Source: Gudongella oleilytica (GTDB lineage: Bacteria > Bacillota > Clostridia > Tissierellales > Tissierellaceae). Taken from it: 64,000 bases of DNA. Location: contig NZ_CP035130.1 in NCBI RefSeq assembly GCF_004101785.1, positions 992,001 to 1,056,000 of the forward strand, in the 5' to 3' direction. The position numbers and the translations under genes are program-made. Under the pieces are notes generated by a model that saw nothing but the letters and a program-made list of their open reading frames with translations, was not told the origin of the DNA and ran no database searches. Shown here piece by piece: positions 51,652 through 60,319 of the stretch. Position 1 is the first letter of the stretch. Every line of letters begins with the position of its first letter.

Positions 51652-52668
51652 TCATCTATATGCCCTGAAATACTGCTCCGGATATCTATATTTTATGCCC
51701 TTCCTGTGCAGGTTGTTCAGGACCCAATTTGGATTTCTAAGGATCTCGCGACCTAATGCGACAAGGTCAGCCTTTTCACTGCCAAGAATAAATTCCACCA
51801 TTTGCAGGTCGTCGATCAATCCTACCGCTATTGTAGGAACATTGCATTCCTTTTTTATCCTCTCAGCAAACCTTACCTGATATCCCGGGTAAAGCTCCAT
51901 TTCTGCAGGAACCAGTCCTCCTGAACTGACATGGATTATATCCAGTCCGTCCTTTACAAGATCCGTTATCTCACAAATCATATCTGCATCAATTCCGCCC
52001 TCTGTATAGTCGGAAGCAGATACTCTCAGAATAAGCGGCTTTGTCTCAGGCCAGACCTCTTTAACCGCATCGATCACCTCAGACAGCAGTCTGACTCTGT
52101 TATGCAAGTTGCCTCCATATTGGTCGGTCCTTTTATTTGTCAGGGGAGAGAGGAATTCATGAATAAGATATCCATGTGCACCGTGGATCTCAAGCAGGTC
52201 ATATCCTGCATTAAGAGCTCTTTCAGCGGCCTTTTTGAAGCTTTGTACTATTTCTTTTATGTCGTTAAGAGTCATCTCTCTTGGCACTGCATACTGGTCA
52301 TCGTAAGGCAGAGAGGAAGGACCAATTATATCCTCATCACTGACAGCGCATTTTCTGCCCGCATGCGCAAGCTGTATTCCAGATGCTGCCCCATAGCCCT
52401 TTACCATATCGACAAGTTCCTTAAGACCATCGATATGTTCATCTGACCAAATACCAAGATCCTTGTCCGATATCCTGCCTCTGGATTCTACCGCAGTTGC
52501 TTCCTGTATCACAAGGCCGGTTCCTCCAAACGCCCTTGCTCCGTAGTGCAGCCTGTGAAAATCCTTCACAATTCCAGAATCGTCAGATGAATACATGCAC
52601 ATAGGAGGCATGACAATCCTATTTCTCAATTCCACATCTTTTATTTTGAAAACCTCAAGCGCCTTCAT
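51652..52668 (-). CDS. namA: Old Yellow Enzyme family ene-reductase (YqjM/NamA-like)
   Basis: The 338-residue TIM-barrel flavoprotein has the YqjM-type motifs: RIVMPPMCMYSSDDSG with the regulatory Cys, QLAHAGRK, LLEIHGAHGYLIHEFLSP and ADLVALGREILRNPNW. Members reduce activated double bonds with NAD(P)H and FMN. It is monocistronic and divergent from the nqr operon; the 144-base region between holds both control regions. Confidence 0.94.
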   Translation of the reverse strand: MKALEVFKIKDVELRNRIVMPPMCMYSSDDSGIVKDFHRLHYGARAFGGTGLVIQEATAVESRGRISDKDLGIWSDEHIDGLKELVDMVKGYGAASGIQLAHAGRKCAVSDEDIIGPSSLPYDDQYAVPREMTLNDIKEIVQSFKKAAERALNAGYDLLEIHGAHGYLIHEFLSPLTNKRTDQYGGNLHNRVRLLSEVIDAVKEVWPETKPLILRVSASDYTEGGIDADMICEITDLVKDGLDIIHVSSGGLVPAEMELYPGYQVRFAERIKKECNVPTIAVGLIDDLQMVEFILGSEKADLVALGREILRNPNWVLNNLHRKGIKYRYPEQYFRAYR

Positions 52669-52776
52669 TTAATCACCTCGTTGGTATTTATACCTAAAAA
52701 ATAATGTGACAAACATCAATATGAGGGACCTATAGTCTATTGAATAAAGAAGGTAAAATGTGGTATTAATAGTGTA

Positions 52777-52791
52777 TGAGAATCATTACAT
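52777..52791. promoter_or_regulatory. Fur/PerR-like box upstream of nqrB
   Basis: TGAGAATCATTACAT matches the TGATAATNATTATCA box at 11 of 14 defined positions. It lies about 22 bases before the nqrB start. A TTGAAT-N18-TATTAA promoter candidate sits just upstream. Confidence 0.45.
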
Positions 52792-52812
52792 AACATCAAC
52801 GGAGGTGATCTT

Positions 52813-53796
52813 TTGTTTTCCGGTCTAATGGCAAAATATTTCACTAAGCAGAAAATGATGAGGACAGTTATCGTATCACTCATCCCGATCATGGCTGCGG
52901 CTACATATTTCTATGGTTTACGGGTATTATTGTTATTTTTAGTAGTGCATGCCTTCGGTATAGGCACGGAGTATATCTTTGAGAAGAAAAACAAAAAGAA
53001 AATTTCGGAGGCAATTTTCGTAACGTGCATGTTGTATACCATGACACTTCCACCTTCGACTCCCTTCTGGATTGCTGCAGTAGGGATAGTCTTTGGTGTG
53101 TTCTTCGGTAAGATGGTTTTCGGAGGCTTCGGGAAAAATATCTTCAACCCGGCTTTAGTTGGAAGGGCCTTTATTTATGTTTCCTTCCCCGAACCGCTAA
53201 CTATACATTGGACAAAAGTATCAACAGGCTTCCCGGGAGGATTCGGGACCTATCTGAACGAGACGGTTGAGATGGTATCAAGCGCTACTCCAATGCTCGC
53301 ATATAGGGACTCAGGTGCAATGGAACCAATGTTTAACCTCCTACTTGGAAATATATCAGGATCAATAGGGGAGACCAGTGCCATTCTTGTCGTCCTTGCA
53401 GGTGCTTACCTTATTTACAAGAAGGTAGCCTCATGGGAGACTATGGCAGGTTGTATAACGGGCTTCCTTGTACTGAGTACAGTTCTTTTCATGGCGGGTA
53501 TTAAGCAGGTTCCAAATCCGATGTTTGGACTTCTTGCTGGAGGATTGTTGTTTGGTACTGTATTTATGGCAACCGACCCGGTTTCATCTCCCAAGACAAA
53601 GGAAGGAAGATGGATATACGGGATATTGATTGGAATAGTTACTGTAATAATAAGAGGGTTTGCTCTTTTTGCAGGAGGAGTCATGTTTGCAATTCTTATT
53701 GGCAACACCTTCGCTCCAATAATCGATGAGGCGGTAAATGCTTACAAGAAGAACAAGAAAGAAAAGGCAGCCGAAAAGAAAGAGGTGACAGCATGA
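52813..53796 (+). CDS. nqrB: Na+-translocating NADH reductase subunit B (NqrB/RnfD type)
   Basis: The 327-residue protein has about ten membrane helices and the NqrB/RnfD motif FNPALVGRAFIYVSFP. The covalent FMN site SSAT (156-159) has Thr159 as the likely flavin ligand. At 327 residues it has the short RnfD-like length, lacking the extended N-terminus of proteobacterial NqrB (about 410). It begins at TTG (52813) after GGAGGTGA. It overlaps nqrC by four bases and opens a five-gene operon; no nqrA lies beside it. Confidence 0.9.
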   Translation: MFSGLMAKYFTKQKMMRTVIVSLIPIMAAATYFYGLRVLLLFLVVHAFGIGTEYIFEKKNKKKISEAIFVTCMLYTMTLPPSTPFWIAAVGIVFGVFFGKMVFGGFGKNIFNPALVGRAFIYVSFPEPLTIHWTKVSTGFPGGFGTYLNETVEMVSSATPMLAYRDSGAMEPMFNLLLGNISGSIGETSAILVVLAGAYLIYKKVASWETMAGCITGFLVLSTVLFMAGIKQVPNPMFGLLAGGLLFGTVFMATDPVSSPKTKEGRWIYGILIGIVTVIIRGFALFAGGVMFAILIGNTFAPIIDEAVNAYKKNKKEKAAEKKEVTA

Positions 53797-54383
53797 AAAA
53801 GTCATTTCTTTACCCAATAGTATTCATGTCCCTATTGACAGCTATTTTTACATTTATTCTGGCTTTCATGGAATTTGGAACCGCAGAAAGGGTGCAGCAA
53901 AACCTGGAGCTGGAGCTTCAAAGAAAGATACTTTATGTTTTTAATATTCCAGTAGTAGATAACAGTGCAGAGGTAGTAAACGCAGTATTTGAAGACAAGA
54001 TAACCCAGGATGGAGATGTATTTATTTACAAAGAAGACGGACAGACCGTAGGGTATGCATTTCCTGCGAAGGGTCCAGGGTTATGGGGCGGCATTGAGAC
54101 ATATGTGGGTATCTCTGAGGATTACAGTACGATCCTTGGGTTGGCTATCATAACTCAGAATGAGACTCCTGGTCTTGGCGGCCGTATTGGAGAAGAAGAA
54201 TTCCTTAGTCAATTCAGGAATCTCGATGTATCAAGCGCAGTCGAGGGTGGCTACATAACCTACAGACCGGCAGCAGGAGGCAATGTTGATGCAGTAGCAG
54301 GTGCAACTTTAACCTCAAAATCTGTTTCAACATTTCTCAACGAAGACATTCACAACTTCCTTGCTGAGAGAAAGGGGGAATAG
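53793..54383 (+). CDS. nqrC: Na+-translocating NADH reductase subunit C (NqrC/RnfG type)
   Basis: The 196-residue protein has one N-terminal membrane helix and an FMN-binding domain with AGATLTS (169-175), where Thr172 should carry covalent FMN; consensus is SGATLTS, so the first Ser is Ala here. Length is nearer RnfG than full NqrC. ATGA overlap with nqrB couples translation. Confidence 0.9.
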   Translation: MKKSFLYPIVFMSLLTAIFTFILAFMEFGTAERVQQNLELELQRKILYVFNIPVVDNSAEVVNAVFEDKITQDGDVFIYKEDGQTVGYAFPAKGPGLWGGIETYVGISEDYSTILGLAIITQNETPGLGGRIGEEEFLSQFRNLDVSSAVEGGYITYRPAAGGNVDAVAGATLTSKSVSTFLNEDIHNFLAERKGE

Positions 54384-54386
54384 ACC

Positions 54387-55007
54387 ATGGCAAAGCAAAC
54401 AGCTAAAAATATTCTATCTATGGGGCTATGGGTCGACAACCCGGTATTCAGGCAATTGATCGGAATATGTTCAGCCCTTGCAGTAACAAACCTAATGGTA
54501 AATTCTCTTGTTATGGGGATAGGACTTACCTTTGTAACAGCTCTATCATCATTTACGATATCAGCAATAAGGCAGTTCACACCTAAACATATCAGAATGA
54601 TGGTTCAGGTACTTATTATAGCTGCTTATGTAATCATGGTGGATATTTACTTAAAGGCTTTCATGCCTGAGCTAAGCAAGGCACTTGGACCCTATGTAGG
54701 ACTTATAATAACAAATTGTATCATAATGGGAAGAGCTGAAGCCTATGCACAGAAAAACAAGCCGATACCATCCTTCATTGATGGAGTCGCCAATGGCCTT
54801 GGATATACAGGAGTACTTCTATTCATTGCCTTTTTCAGAGAGCTTATGGGCTTTGGAACGTTATTTGGAGTAAAAATTCTTGGAGACTGGTGGACATCAT
54901 GGACGATCATGATAATGCCGCCAAGTGCATTCTTCCTGCTGGCAATAGTAATCTGGATCACTCACAATATTCAGGATAAGAAGAGTAAGGAGGTGGCTAA
55001 ATCATGA
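54387..55007 (+). CDS. nqrD: Na+-translocating NADH reductase subunit D (NqrD/RnfE type)
   Basis: The 206-residue membrane protein has six helices and family motifs NPVFRQLIGICSALAVT and GLIITNCIIMGRAEAYA, whose Cys residues help hold an intramembrane Fe-S centre with the E subunit. FIDGVANGLGYTG is also typical. It starts three bases after nqrC and overlaps nqrE. Confidence 0.93.
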   Translation: MAKQTAKNILSMGLWVDNPVFRQLIGICSALAVTNLMVNSLVMGIGLTFVTALSSFTISAIRQFTPKHIRMMVQVLIIAAYVIMVDIYLKAFMPELSKALGPYVGLIITNCIIMGRAEAYAQKNKPIPSFIDGVANGLGYTGVLLFIAFFRELMGFGTLFGVKILGDWWTSWTIMIMPPSAFFLLAIVIWITHNIQDKKSKEVAKS

Positions 55008-55594
55008 TAGAAGTAAATCCAATGGTAATATTTATAGCATCCATTTTCACAAATAACATGATATTGTCCAATTTCCTTGGAATGTGCTCCTTTATAGCGG
55101 TATCGAAGGAAATAAACACCTCTTTGGGTCTTGGCCAGGCTGTTACCTTTGTATTAGCAGGCACAACAGTCATCAATTATCTTGTTTACCATTACATCCT
55201 GGTTCCATATAACCTTGAGTTCTTGAGGTTCATCGTCTTTATTATAAGCATAGCTGCCTTTGTACAGCTGATTGAAATGATCCTTGAGAGGTATATACCT
55301 AATCTTTACTATGCACTCGGTATATTCCTTCCATTGATAACAGTCAACTGTGCAATACTTGGAGTTTCTCTGTTCATGGTAATAAGACAGTATACTTTCC
55401 TGCAATCCTTAGGCTTTGCAGTTGGTTCAGGTATTGGGTGGACAATGGCTATCGTTGCTCTTGCGGGGATCAGACAAAGACTAAAAAGATCGAGTGTCCC
55501 TAAGGGTCTTGAGGGACCTGGAATTACCCTGATAATAACCGGTATAATGGCTCTTGCCTTCATCGGGTTTTCAGGGATAGTCCAGATATCATAG
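55004..55594 (+). CDS. nqrE: Na+-translocating NADH reductase subunit E (NqrE/RnfA type)
   Basis: The 196-residue membrane protein has six helices. Motifs NNMILSNFLGMCSFIAVSK and TVNCAILGVSLFMV carry the Cys residues pairing with NqrD. Membrane topology mirrors NqrD in inverted form. It overlaps nqrD by four bases (ATGA). Confidence 0.93.
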   Translation: MIEVNPMVIFIASIFTNNMILSNFLGMCSFIAVSKEINTSLGLGQAVTFVLAGTTVINYLVYHYILVPYNLEFLRFIVFIISIAAFVQLIEMILERYIPNLYYALGIFLPLITVNCAILGVSLFMVIRQYTFLQSLGFAVGSGIGWTMAIVALAGIRQRLKRSSVPKGLEGPGITLIITGIMALAFIGFSGIVQIS

Positions 55595-55605
55595 GGGGGA
55601 TCGAT

Positions 55606-56703
55606 TTGGACAATATATTGATCTCAACCGCGTTTATAACAGTAATAACTGCATTGTTCGCAGTACTCCTGACAATTGCAGACAGGACCATTAATAACTA
55701 TGGAATTGTCAAGCTAACTATCAACGATGAAAAGGTGTATGACATTGAGGGTGGTTCTTCACTGCTGGCAGCCCTAACTGCAGAGAAGATATTTATTCCT
55801 TCTGCATGCGGAGGTAAGGCCACTTGTGGTTATTGCAAGGTCCAGATCCATGAGGGCGGAGGCCCAGTACTTGCCACAGAGCTGCCCTTCCTGACAGAGG
55901 AGGAGCTTGAGAGGCATGTCAGGCTTTCCTGTCAATGCAAGGTGAAGCAGGACATAAAAATAGAAATCCCTGAGGAGCTTTTCAACGTCAAGGAATTTGA
56001 AACCACAGTAATTGAAATCATCGATCTTACAGATACGATCAAGAAACTTCGTTTTCAGCTGCCTGAAGGGGAGGAATTCAACTTTAAGCCTGGACAATAC
56101 GTTCAGCTAAGGGCGCCTTTGTATGAAGGCAATGACGAAGAGGTATACAGAGCGTATTCTATAGCTTCCTCTCCAACTGAAAAAGGGTATTTTGATCTTG
56201 TTATCGGGTATGTACCCGAGGGTATCGCCACAACATATGTTCATCACCACCTTGAGGTCGGCAGCAAGGTTCTTATTAATGGACCATTTGGGGACTTCTA
56301 TTATCAGGATACCGACAGGGATATGGTAATGGTTGCTACTGGAACAGGTGTTGCCCCTATACTTGCAATACTGAATTATATGAGGACAAACGACATCAAG
56401 AGAAAGGCTACCTTCTTCTTTGGAGCAAAGACGACAAGCGACCTGTTTATGCTGGATTATTTCAAGGAGCTGGAGGAGACTCTCTTCGACTTCACCTTTG
56501 TTCCTACCCTTTCAAGAGTTTCTGAGGGTGAGGTGTGGGATGGTCAAAAAGGCAGAGTAAACAATGCCATCGACAAGCTGCTTGATTCAGGGGAAAATAA
56601 AGAGGCTTACCTCTGCGGGAATGCAGCTATGATAGACAGTGTGGTAACTTCTCTTACAAATAAGGGAATGCCTGTTGAGCTAATATTCTACGACAAATTC
56701 TAA
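55606..56703 (+). CDS. nqrF: Na+-translocating NADH reductase subunit F (NqrF)
   Basis: The 365-residue protein has an N-terminal membrane helix, a [2Fe-2S] domain with Cys68, Cys74, Cys77 and Cys109 (same spacing as NqrF of Vibrio cholerae, +6, +3, +32), an FAD domain (PGQYVQLR, YRAYSIAS) and an NADH domain (GTGVAPILAILNYM, YLCGNAAMIDSV). It takes electrons from NADH. This subunit is the mark of NQR rather than Rnf, which would have RnfB and RnfC. It starts at TTG (55606). A strong terminator closes the operon. Confidence 0.95.
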   Translation: MDNILISTAFITVITALFAVLLTIADRTINNYGIVKLTINDEKVYDIEGGSSLLAALTAEKIFIPSACGGKATCGYCKVQIHEGGGPVLATELPFLTEEELERHVRLSCQCKVKQDIKIEIPEELFNVKEFETTVIEIIDLTDTIKKLRFQLPEGEEFNFKPGQYVQLRAPLYEGNDEEVYRAYSIASSPTEKGYFDLVIGYVPEGIATTYVHHHLEVGSKVLINGPFGDFYYQDTDRDMVMVATGTGVAPILAILNYMRTNDIKRKATFFFGAKTTSDLFMLDYFKELEETLFDFTFVPTLSRVSEGEVWDGQKGRVNNAIDKLLDSGENKEAYLCGNAAMIDSVVTSLTNKGMPVELIFYDKF

Positions 56704-56707
56704 CAGT

Positions 56708-56733
56708 GTCCCCCGAAAATTCGGGGGACTTTA
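56708..56733 (+). terminator. Terminator of the nqr operon
   Basis: GTCCCCCGAA and TTCGGGGGAC form a perfect ten-pair stem, followed by TTTAT. Confidence 0.9.
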
Positions 56734-56792
56734 TAATGCCTGGAATGAAGGTATATGATATAATCATCTTAGATCCTAAGGGGAGGGTAAAG

Positions 56793-58142
56793 ATGAAACT
56801 GGAATTGTTTGATTTTATTGACAAGACCCTGGAGCTTATTGAAGGAAAATCCAATGTGCTTAACAGAGTTGCAGGTGAGCTGGAGAAATTCTTCAATGAC
56901 AGTCTTTTCATTAAGGACCATTTTTTAAATGTCAATTACAGAATAAAATCAGCGGAAAGTCTAAAGGAAAAGATTTTAAGACACAATTTTTACATGAAGT
57001 ATGATTCTCCCGAAAGCCTTGTTGAGGACCTGTCAGACCTTATAGGGTTTCGTATAGAGTGTAGATTTATTGAGGATGAAGCAAAGATATATCAGGATAT
57101 TCTAAGGCTTTTCAACCTCCAGCTGGATGGAGGATATTATTCCAATCCTCTTAATGAAAGCATATCCCTTAATCTTGAGGAGCGGCAGCCACAGATCCAG
57201 AAGAATGGATTTGAGATATACAAGATCGACGGCAGATATGAAAAAGATGGCATAGTGGTAAATTTTGAACTTCAGATAAAATCTATGGTAAACGTATTTT
57301 GGGGAGACATTGATCACAGGGTATTGTATAAGAACTTCAACTATATGCTTACTGAGGATTTTTTCAGGGACATCATGTCATCCATCAAGGATAATTTGAC
57401 GATGATAGACAGGCAGCTCATGCTTATATACAATCATTTGAGCAGTATGGACGCCAGTTCCACACCTACAAAAAAGGTTCAGCTAAAAAGCCTCCTTTCA
57501 AAGACTATCCATGATATATACATAGTAAAGGTACGTCAGGAGGTAGGCTTTGTTCTGGACTTCAAAAAGTCAAGCGATGTTATAGTAAACTTCATTTTTT
57601 CAAGAACCGAGGATGGAAATGGAAGCTACACCGAAAGCTTTTTGAGGATATTGAACAGACTTAACGACATAGGTAAGCGGACGATTGACTTTAACACCTT
57701 TATAGATTTTGAACGGGAGATATTTTATAACGATGAGTTCACGAGAAAGTTTGGAAGCAGGATCCTTCAGGTCATAAACAGGGACTTCAGGTGGAACCTG
57801 TTTTTCAAGATAATATTTGAAATAGAGGAAGGTACAAGAGCTGAGGATTTTGAAAGCTTCATGCACTATCTGAGATACAGCTACCAGGATATTATCAGGA
57901 GGGCCATGGAAGGCATGAGACTAAGTGATGATGAAAAGCTTGATATGGAAGTTCAGTTGATGGAATTTATTTACGAGGCATTTAAGGATGAAGCAAGCAT
58001 AGATTTTATAAATCTTGTCACTATCCAGGGCCTGGAAAATCAGCTTTTACACCTTATTGGACCAATAAATGGATATGATGAATGGCTGGCAAAAAGAAAG
58101 GACATCAAGAATCAGATATTAGGCTATCAGTACCACTATTAA
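56793..58142 (+). CDS. RelA/SpoT-domain protein with long C-terminal extension
   Basis: The 449-residue protein starts with a RelA/SpoT-type nucleotidyltransferase core: NYRIKSAESLKEKILR (GTP/ATP site), DLIGFRIECRFIED with an acidic residue position, and ELQIKSMVNVFWGDIDHRVLYK. Synthetases of this fold make (p)ppGpp or pppApp, or pyrophosphorylate tRNA in toxin systems. The C-terminal 200 residues (from about 250) match nothing I recognise and lack TGS/ACT domains. ATG at 56793 follows GGGGAGGG. The longer upstream reading would overlap the nqr terminator. Confidence 0.8.
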   Translation: MKLELFDFIDKTLELIEGKSNVLNRVAGELEKFFNDSLFIKDHFLNVNYRIKSAESLKEKILRHNFYMKYDSPESLVEDLSDLIGFRIECRFIEDEAKIYQDILRLFNLQLDGGYYSNPLNESISLNLEERQPQIQKNGFEIYKIDGRYEKDGIVVNFELQIKSMVNVFWGDIDHRVLYKNFNYMLTEDFFRDIMSSIKDNLTMIDRQLMLIYNHLSSMDASSTPTKKVQLKSLLSKTIHDIYIVKVRQEVGFVLDFKKSSDVIVNFIFSRTEDGNGSYTESFLRILNRLNDIGKRTIDFNTFIDFEREIFYNDEFTRKFGSRILQVINRDFRWNLFFKIIFEIEEGTRAEDFESFMHYLRYSYQDIIRRAMEGMRLSDDEKLDMEVQLMEFIYEAFKDEASIDFINLVTIQGLENQLLHLIGPINGYDEWLAKRKDIKNQILGYQYHY

Positions 58143-58156
58143 ATAAAATGGAGTGA

Positions 58157-58180
58157 GTTTTACCTGAAAATGGGTAAAAC
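58157..58180. promoter_or_regulatory. Eight-base inverted repeat upstream of a ferritin-like gene
   Basis: GTTTTACC-N8-GGTAAAAC is perfect and has no T-run. It ends 31 bases before the ATG at 58212, much like the repeat before the other ferritin-like gene. Confidence 0.45.
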
Positions 58181-58211
58181 AATATCAAATAAATCAAAAA
58201 GAGGTGTTTAC

Positions 58212-58703
58212 ATGTATAAGGAAGAGTTGGAAGTAATAAAACAAGCTATTCTAAATGAGGTAGAAGGCTATGAATTTTACAAGCTGGCTTCGGAAAAAGC
58301 AGTTTCTGGCGGCAGCAAGGACGCATTTCTGGAGCTTGCCAACGAGGAACTCAAGCACGTAGAGTACCTAAAAGAGCTATTTGATAAAATCAAGGGAAAT
58401 CCTACAGAGGATTTCGAGCTGGCATTCAACACAGAGCTGCCATCACCGGGAATATATAAATGGGGAAAAATGGACGTGGACATGTTGGCTCTGGCAATGT
58501 CTGTTTTCGGTATAGGGATGCAAATGGAGAAGGATTCAATTGAATTCTACAAGAAGGCAAAGGAAAACACAAAATTCGAAGCTGCCGCAAAACTGTACGA
58601 TACATTGATCAAATGGGAGTTTGTACATCTGAATCAATTCACTGAGCAATATGAGATGTACAGAAAAGATTGGTGGAACGAGCAAAATTTTGCACCGTAT
58701 TAA
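58212..58703 (+). CDS. Rubrerythrin-like ferritin-superfamily protein
   Basis: The 163-residue protein is a ferritin-like four-helix bundle with candidate ligands in EVEGYEFYK, NEELKHVEYL, MEKDSIEFYKKA and KWEFVHLNQF. No rubredoxin domain is present. It should detoxify peroxide or store iron. The ATG at 58212 lies five bases after AGAGGTG; the longer frame from 58170 includes the inverted repeat. A terminator follows. Confidence 0.85.
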   Translation: MYKEELEVIKQAILNEVEGYEFYKLASEKAVSGGSKDAFLELANEELKHVEYLKELFDKIKGNPTEDFELAFNTELPSPGIYKWGKMDVDMLALAMSVFGIGMQMEKDSIEFYKKAKENTKFEAAAKLYDTLIKWEFVHLNQFTEQYEMYRKDWWNEQNFAPY

Positions 58704-58710
58704 CAGCAAG

Positions 58711-58738
58711 ATAACAGGGTCTTCCCTGTTATTTCTTT
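58711..58738 (+). terminator. Terminator after the ferritin-like gene
   Basis: ATAACAGGG and CCCTGTTAT pair around TCTT, followed by TTCTTT. Confidence 0.85.
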
Positions 58739-58759
58739 GTATGAAAGGATTGACACAAA

Positions 58760-59128
58760 ATGACAGAATTAAAACAACTGGGAATTATCCTGCTGTTGCT
58801 TTGGATAGGGCAAACCGTACAGGGGATATTTGGTCTTGCACTTCCGGGGAACGTTCTTGGTATGCTGCTTTTACTCATTCTACTCGTTACAGGCTTACTG
58901 AAGCTTAAGCATGTGGAAAGAGTGACGGAGGTCCTTCTGGGACATTTGTCGTTTTTATTCGTTCCCTCGATTGTTGGGGTGATGACTGTAGCATATCTAT
59001 TTAAAGGAAATGTTATCAAGATATTCATAATTGTATTTTTCAGTATAATAGTTGTAATGGTGACCTCGGGACGAACAGTACAATGGATGCTCCAAAGAAA
59101 AAACAGAAAAAGAGGTGACCAGCTATGA
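58760..59128 (+). CDS. lrgA: CidA/LrgA family holin-like protein
   Basis: The 122-residue protein has four membrane helices and the LrgA motifs LPGNVLGMLLLLILL and FLFVPSIVGVM. LrgA/CidA modulate murein hydrolase activity or pyruvate transport with LrgB. It overlaps lrgB by four bases (ATGA). Confidence 0.92.
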   Translation: MTELKQLGIILLLLWIGQTVQGIFGLALPGNVLGMLLLLILLVTGLLKLKHVERVTEVLLGHLSFLFVPSIVGVMTVAYLFKGNVIKIFIIVFFSIIVVMVTSGRTVQWMLQRKNRKRGDQL

Positions 59129-59814
59129 TCCAATACCTGGATACGCCTGTTTTTGGAGTAGGGGTATCGATTCTTGCATATTCAATAGGTTTGATGGTGG
59201 CCAAAAGAACAAGACTGGCGATAATGAATCCTCTACTCGTGGCTATGGTAATAGTGATTTCTATCCTTACAATCTTGGGCGTGGATTATCAAACCTACAA
59301 CAAAGGAGGTGCAATGATCACATTCTTCCTTGGACCTGCCACGGTTGTTCTTGCAGTGCCGCTTTACAGACAATGGGAGCTACTGAAGAGCAACCTTATG
59401 CCTATCCTTACAGGGATTGCAGTTGGCTCTATCGCTGGCGTTGCATCAATTATTATACTTGGAAGGCTGCTGGATCTTGATACTGTCCTTATAGCCTCGA
59501 TGGTTCCAAAATCTACAACTACTCCTATTGCCATAGAGATTTCCGCAGTAATAGGAGGAAATCCGTCGCTGACCGCCACTTTTGTTTCCATCACAGGAAT
59601 TACAGGCTTTATAGCCGGAGTAAGGATAATCGATGCCTTTGGTATTAGAAATCCAATTGCAAAGGGCATAGCCATGGGAACAGCATCCCATGCGGTCGGT
59701 ACTGCAAAGGCAATGGAGGTAGGAGAGGTTGAGGGAGCAATGAGTTCTTTGTCAATAGGGGTAGCAGGAATAATAACAGTTTTTCTGATACCGGTCATTA
59801 TGTGGTTTCTCTAA
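59125..59814 (+). CDS. lrgB: LrgB family membrane protein
   Basis: The 229-residue protein has about seven to eight helices and the LrgB signatures MVPKSTTTPIAIEIS and GTASHAVGTAKAMEVGEVEG. It acts with LrgA in membrane and cell-lysis control or metabolite efflux. Coupled to lrgA by overlap; msrA follows 17 bases later, so all four genes to 60823 may be one unit. Confidence 0.94.
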   Translation: MIQYLDTPVFGVGVSILAYSIGLMVAKRTRLAIMNPLLVAMVIVISILTILGVDYQTYNKGGAMITFFLGPATVVLAVPLYRQWELLKSNLMPILTGIAVGSIAGVASIIILGRLLDLDTVLIASMVPKSTTTPIAIEISAVIGGNPSLTATFVSITGITGFIAGVRIIDAFGIRNPIAKGIAMGTASHAVGTAKAMEVGEVEGAMSSLSIGVAGIITVFLIPVIMWFL

Positions 59815-59831
59815 CTGAAGGAGGCATTAAA

Positions 59832-60308
59832 ATGAAGGATATTTACCTTGCCGGAGGGTGCTTTTGGGGTGTTCAGGAGTATTTTTCCAGGATCGAGGGC
59901 GTTGTATATACTGAGACTGGATACGCAAACGGAAAGACCAAGGAGCCTGACTACAGGTCAGTATGCACAGGTACCACAGGACATGCTGAGACTGTGTTTG
60001 TAAGGTATGATGAGGAGAAAGTGGGATTGAAATATCTTCTCGAAAAATTCTTTAGAATTATCGATCCGACACTTATGAACAGGCAGGGCAATGATATAGG
60101 TACTCAGTACAGGACAGGCATCTATTATGTCGATGAAGAGGATGCCATTATTGCCAAAGTTGCAATGGACGAGGTTCAAAAGAAGTATAAAATCCCTTTG
60201 GCAACGGAACTAATGCCATTGTCATATTATTATCCTGCTGAGGATTATCATCAGGATTATCTAAAGAAAAACCCGTTTGGCTATTGCCATATAAATCTAA
60301 ACGCATAG
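59832..60308 (+). CDS. msrA: Peptide methionine-S-sulfoxide reductase MsrA
   Basis: The 158-residue protein has catalytic Cys10 in AGGCFWGVQEYF, GYANGKTKEPDY, GTTGHAETVFV and the tail YYYPAEDYHQDYLKKNPFGYC. It reduces the S form of methionine sulfoxide. ATG at 59832 follows GGAGG; the longer frame from 59802 overlaps lrgB. No MsrB gene is seen; the next gene instead reduces free R-sulfoxide. Confidence 0.96.
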   Translation: MKDIYLAGGCFWGVQEYFSRIEGVVYTETGYANGKTKEPDYRSVCTGTTGHAETVFVRYDEEKVGLKYLLEKFFRIIDPTLMNRQGNDIGTQYRTGIYYVDEEDAIIAKVAMDEVQKKYKIPLATELMPLSYYYPAEDYHQDYLKKNPFGYCHINLNA

Positions 60309-60319
60309 GAGTGACCATT

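Noticed and set aside
52813-56703. Operon read as Rnf (rnfD, G, E, A plus a reductase)
   Set aside because: The last subunit is clearly NqrF with [2Fe-2S], FAD and NADH domains. No RnfB or RnfC is present, so NQR without NqrA describes it better.
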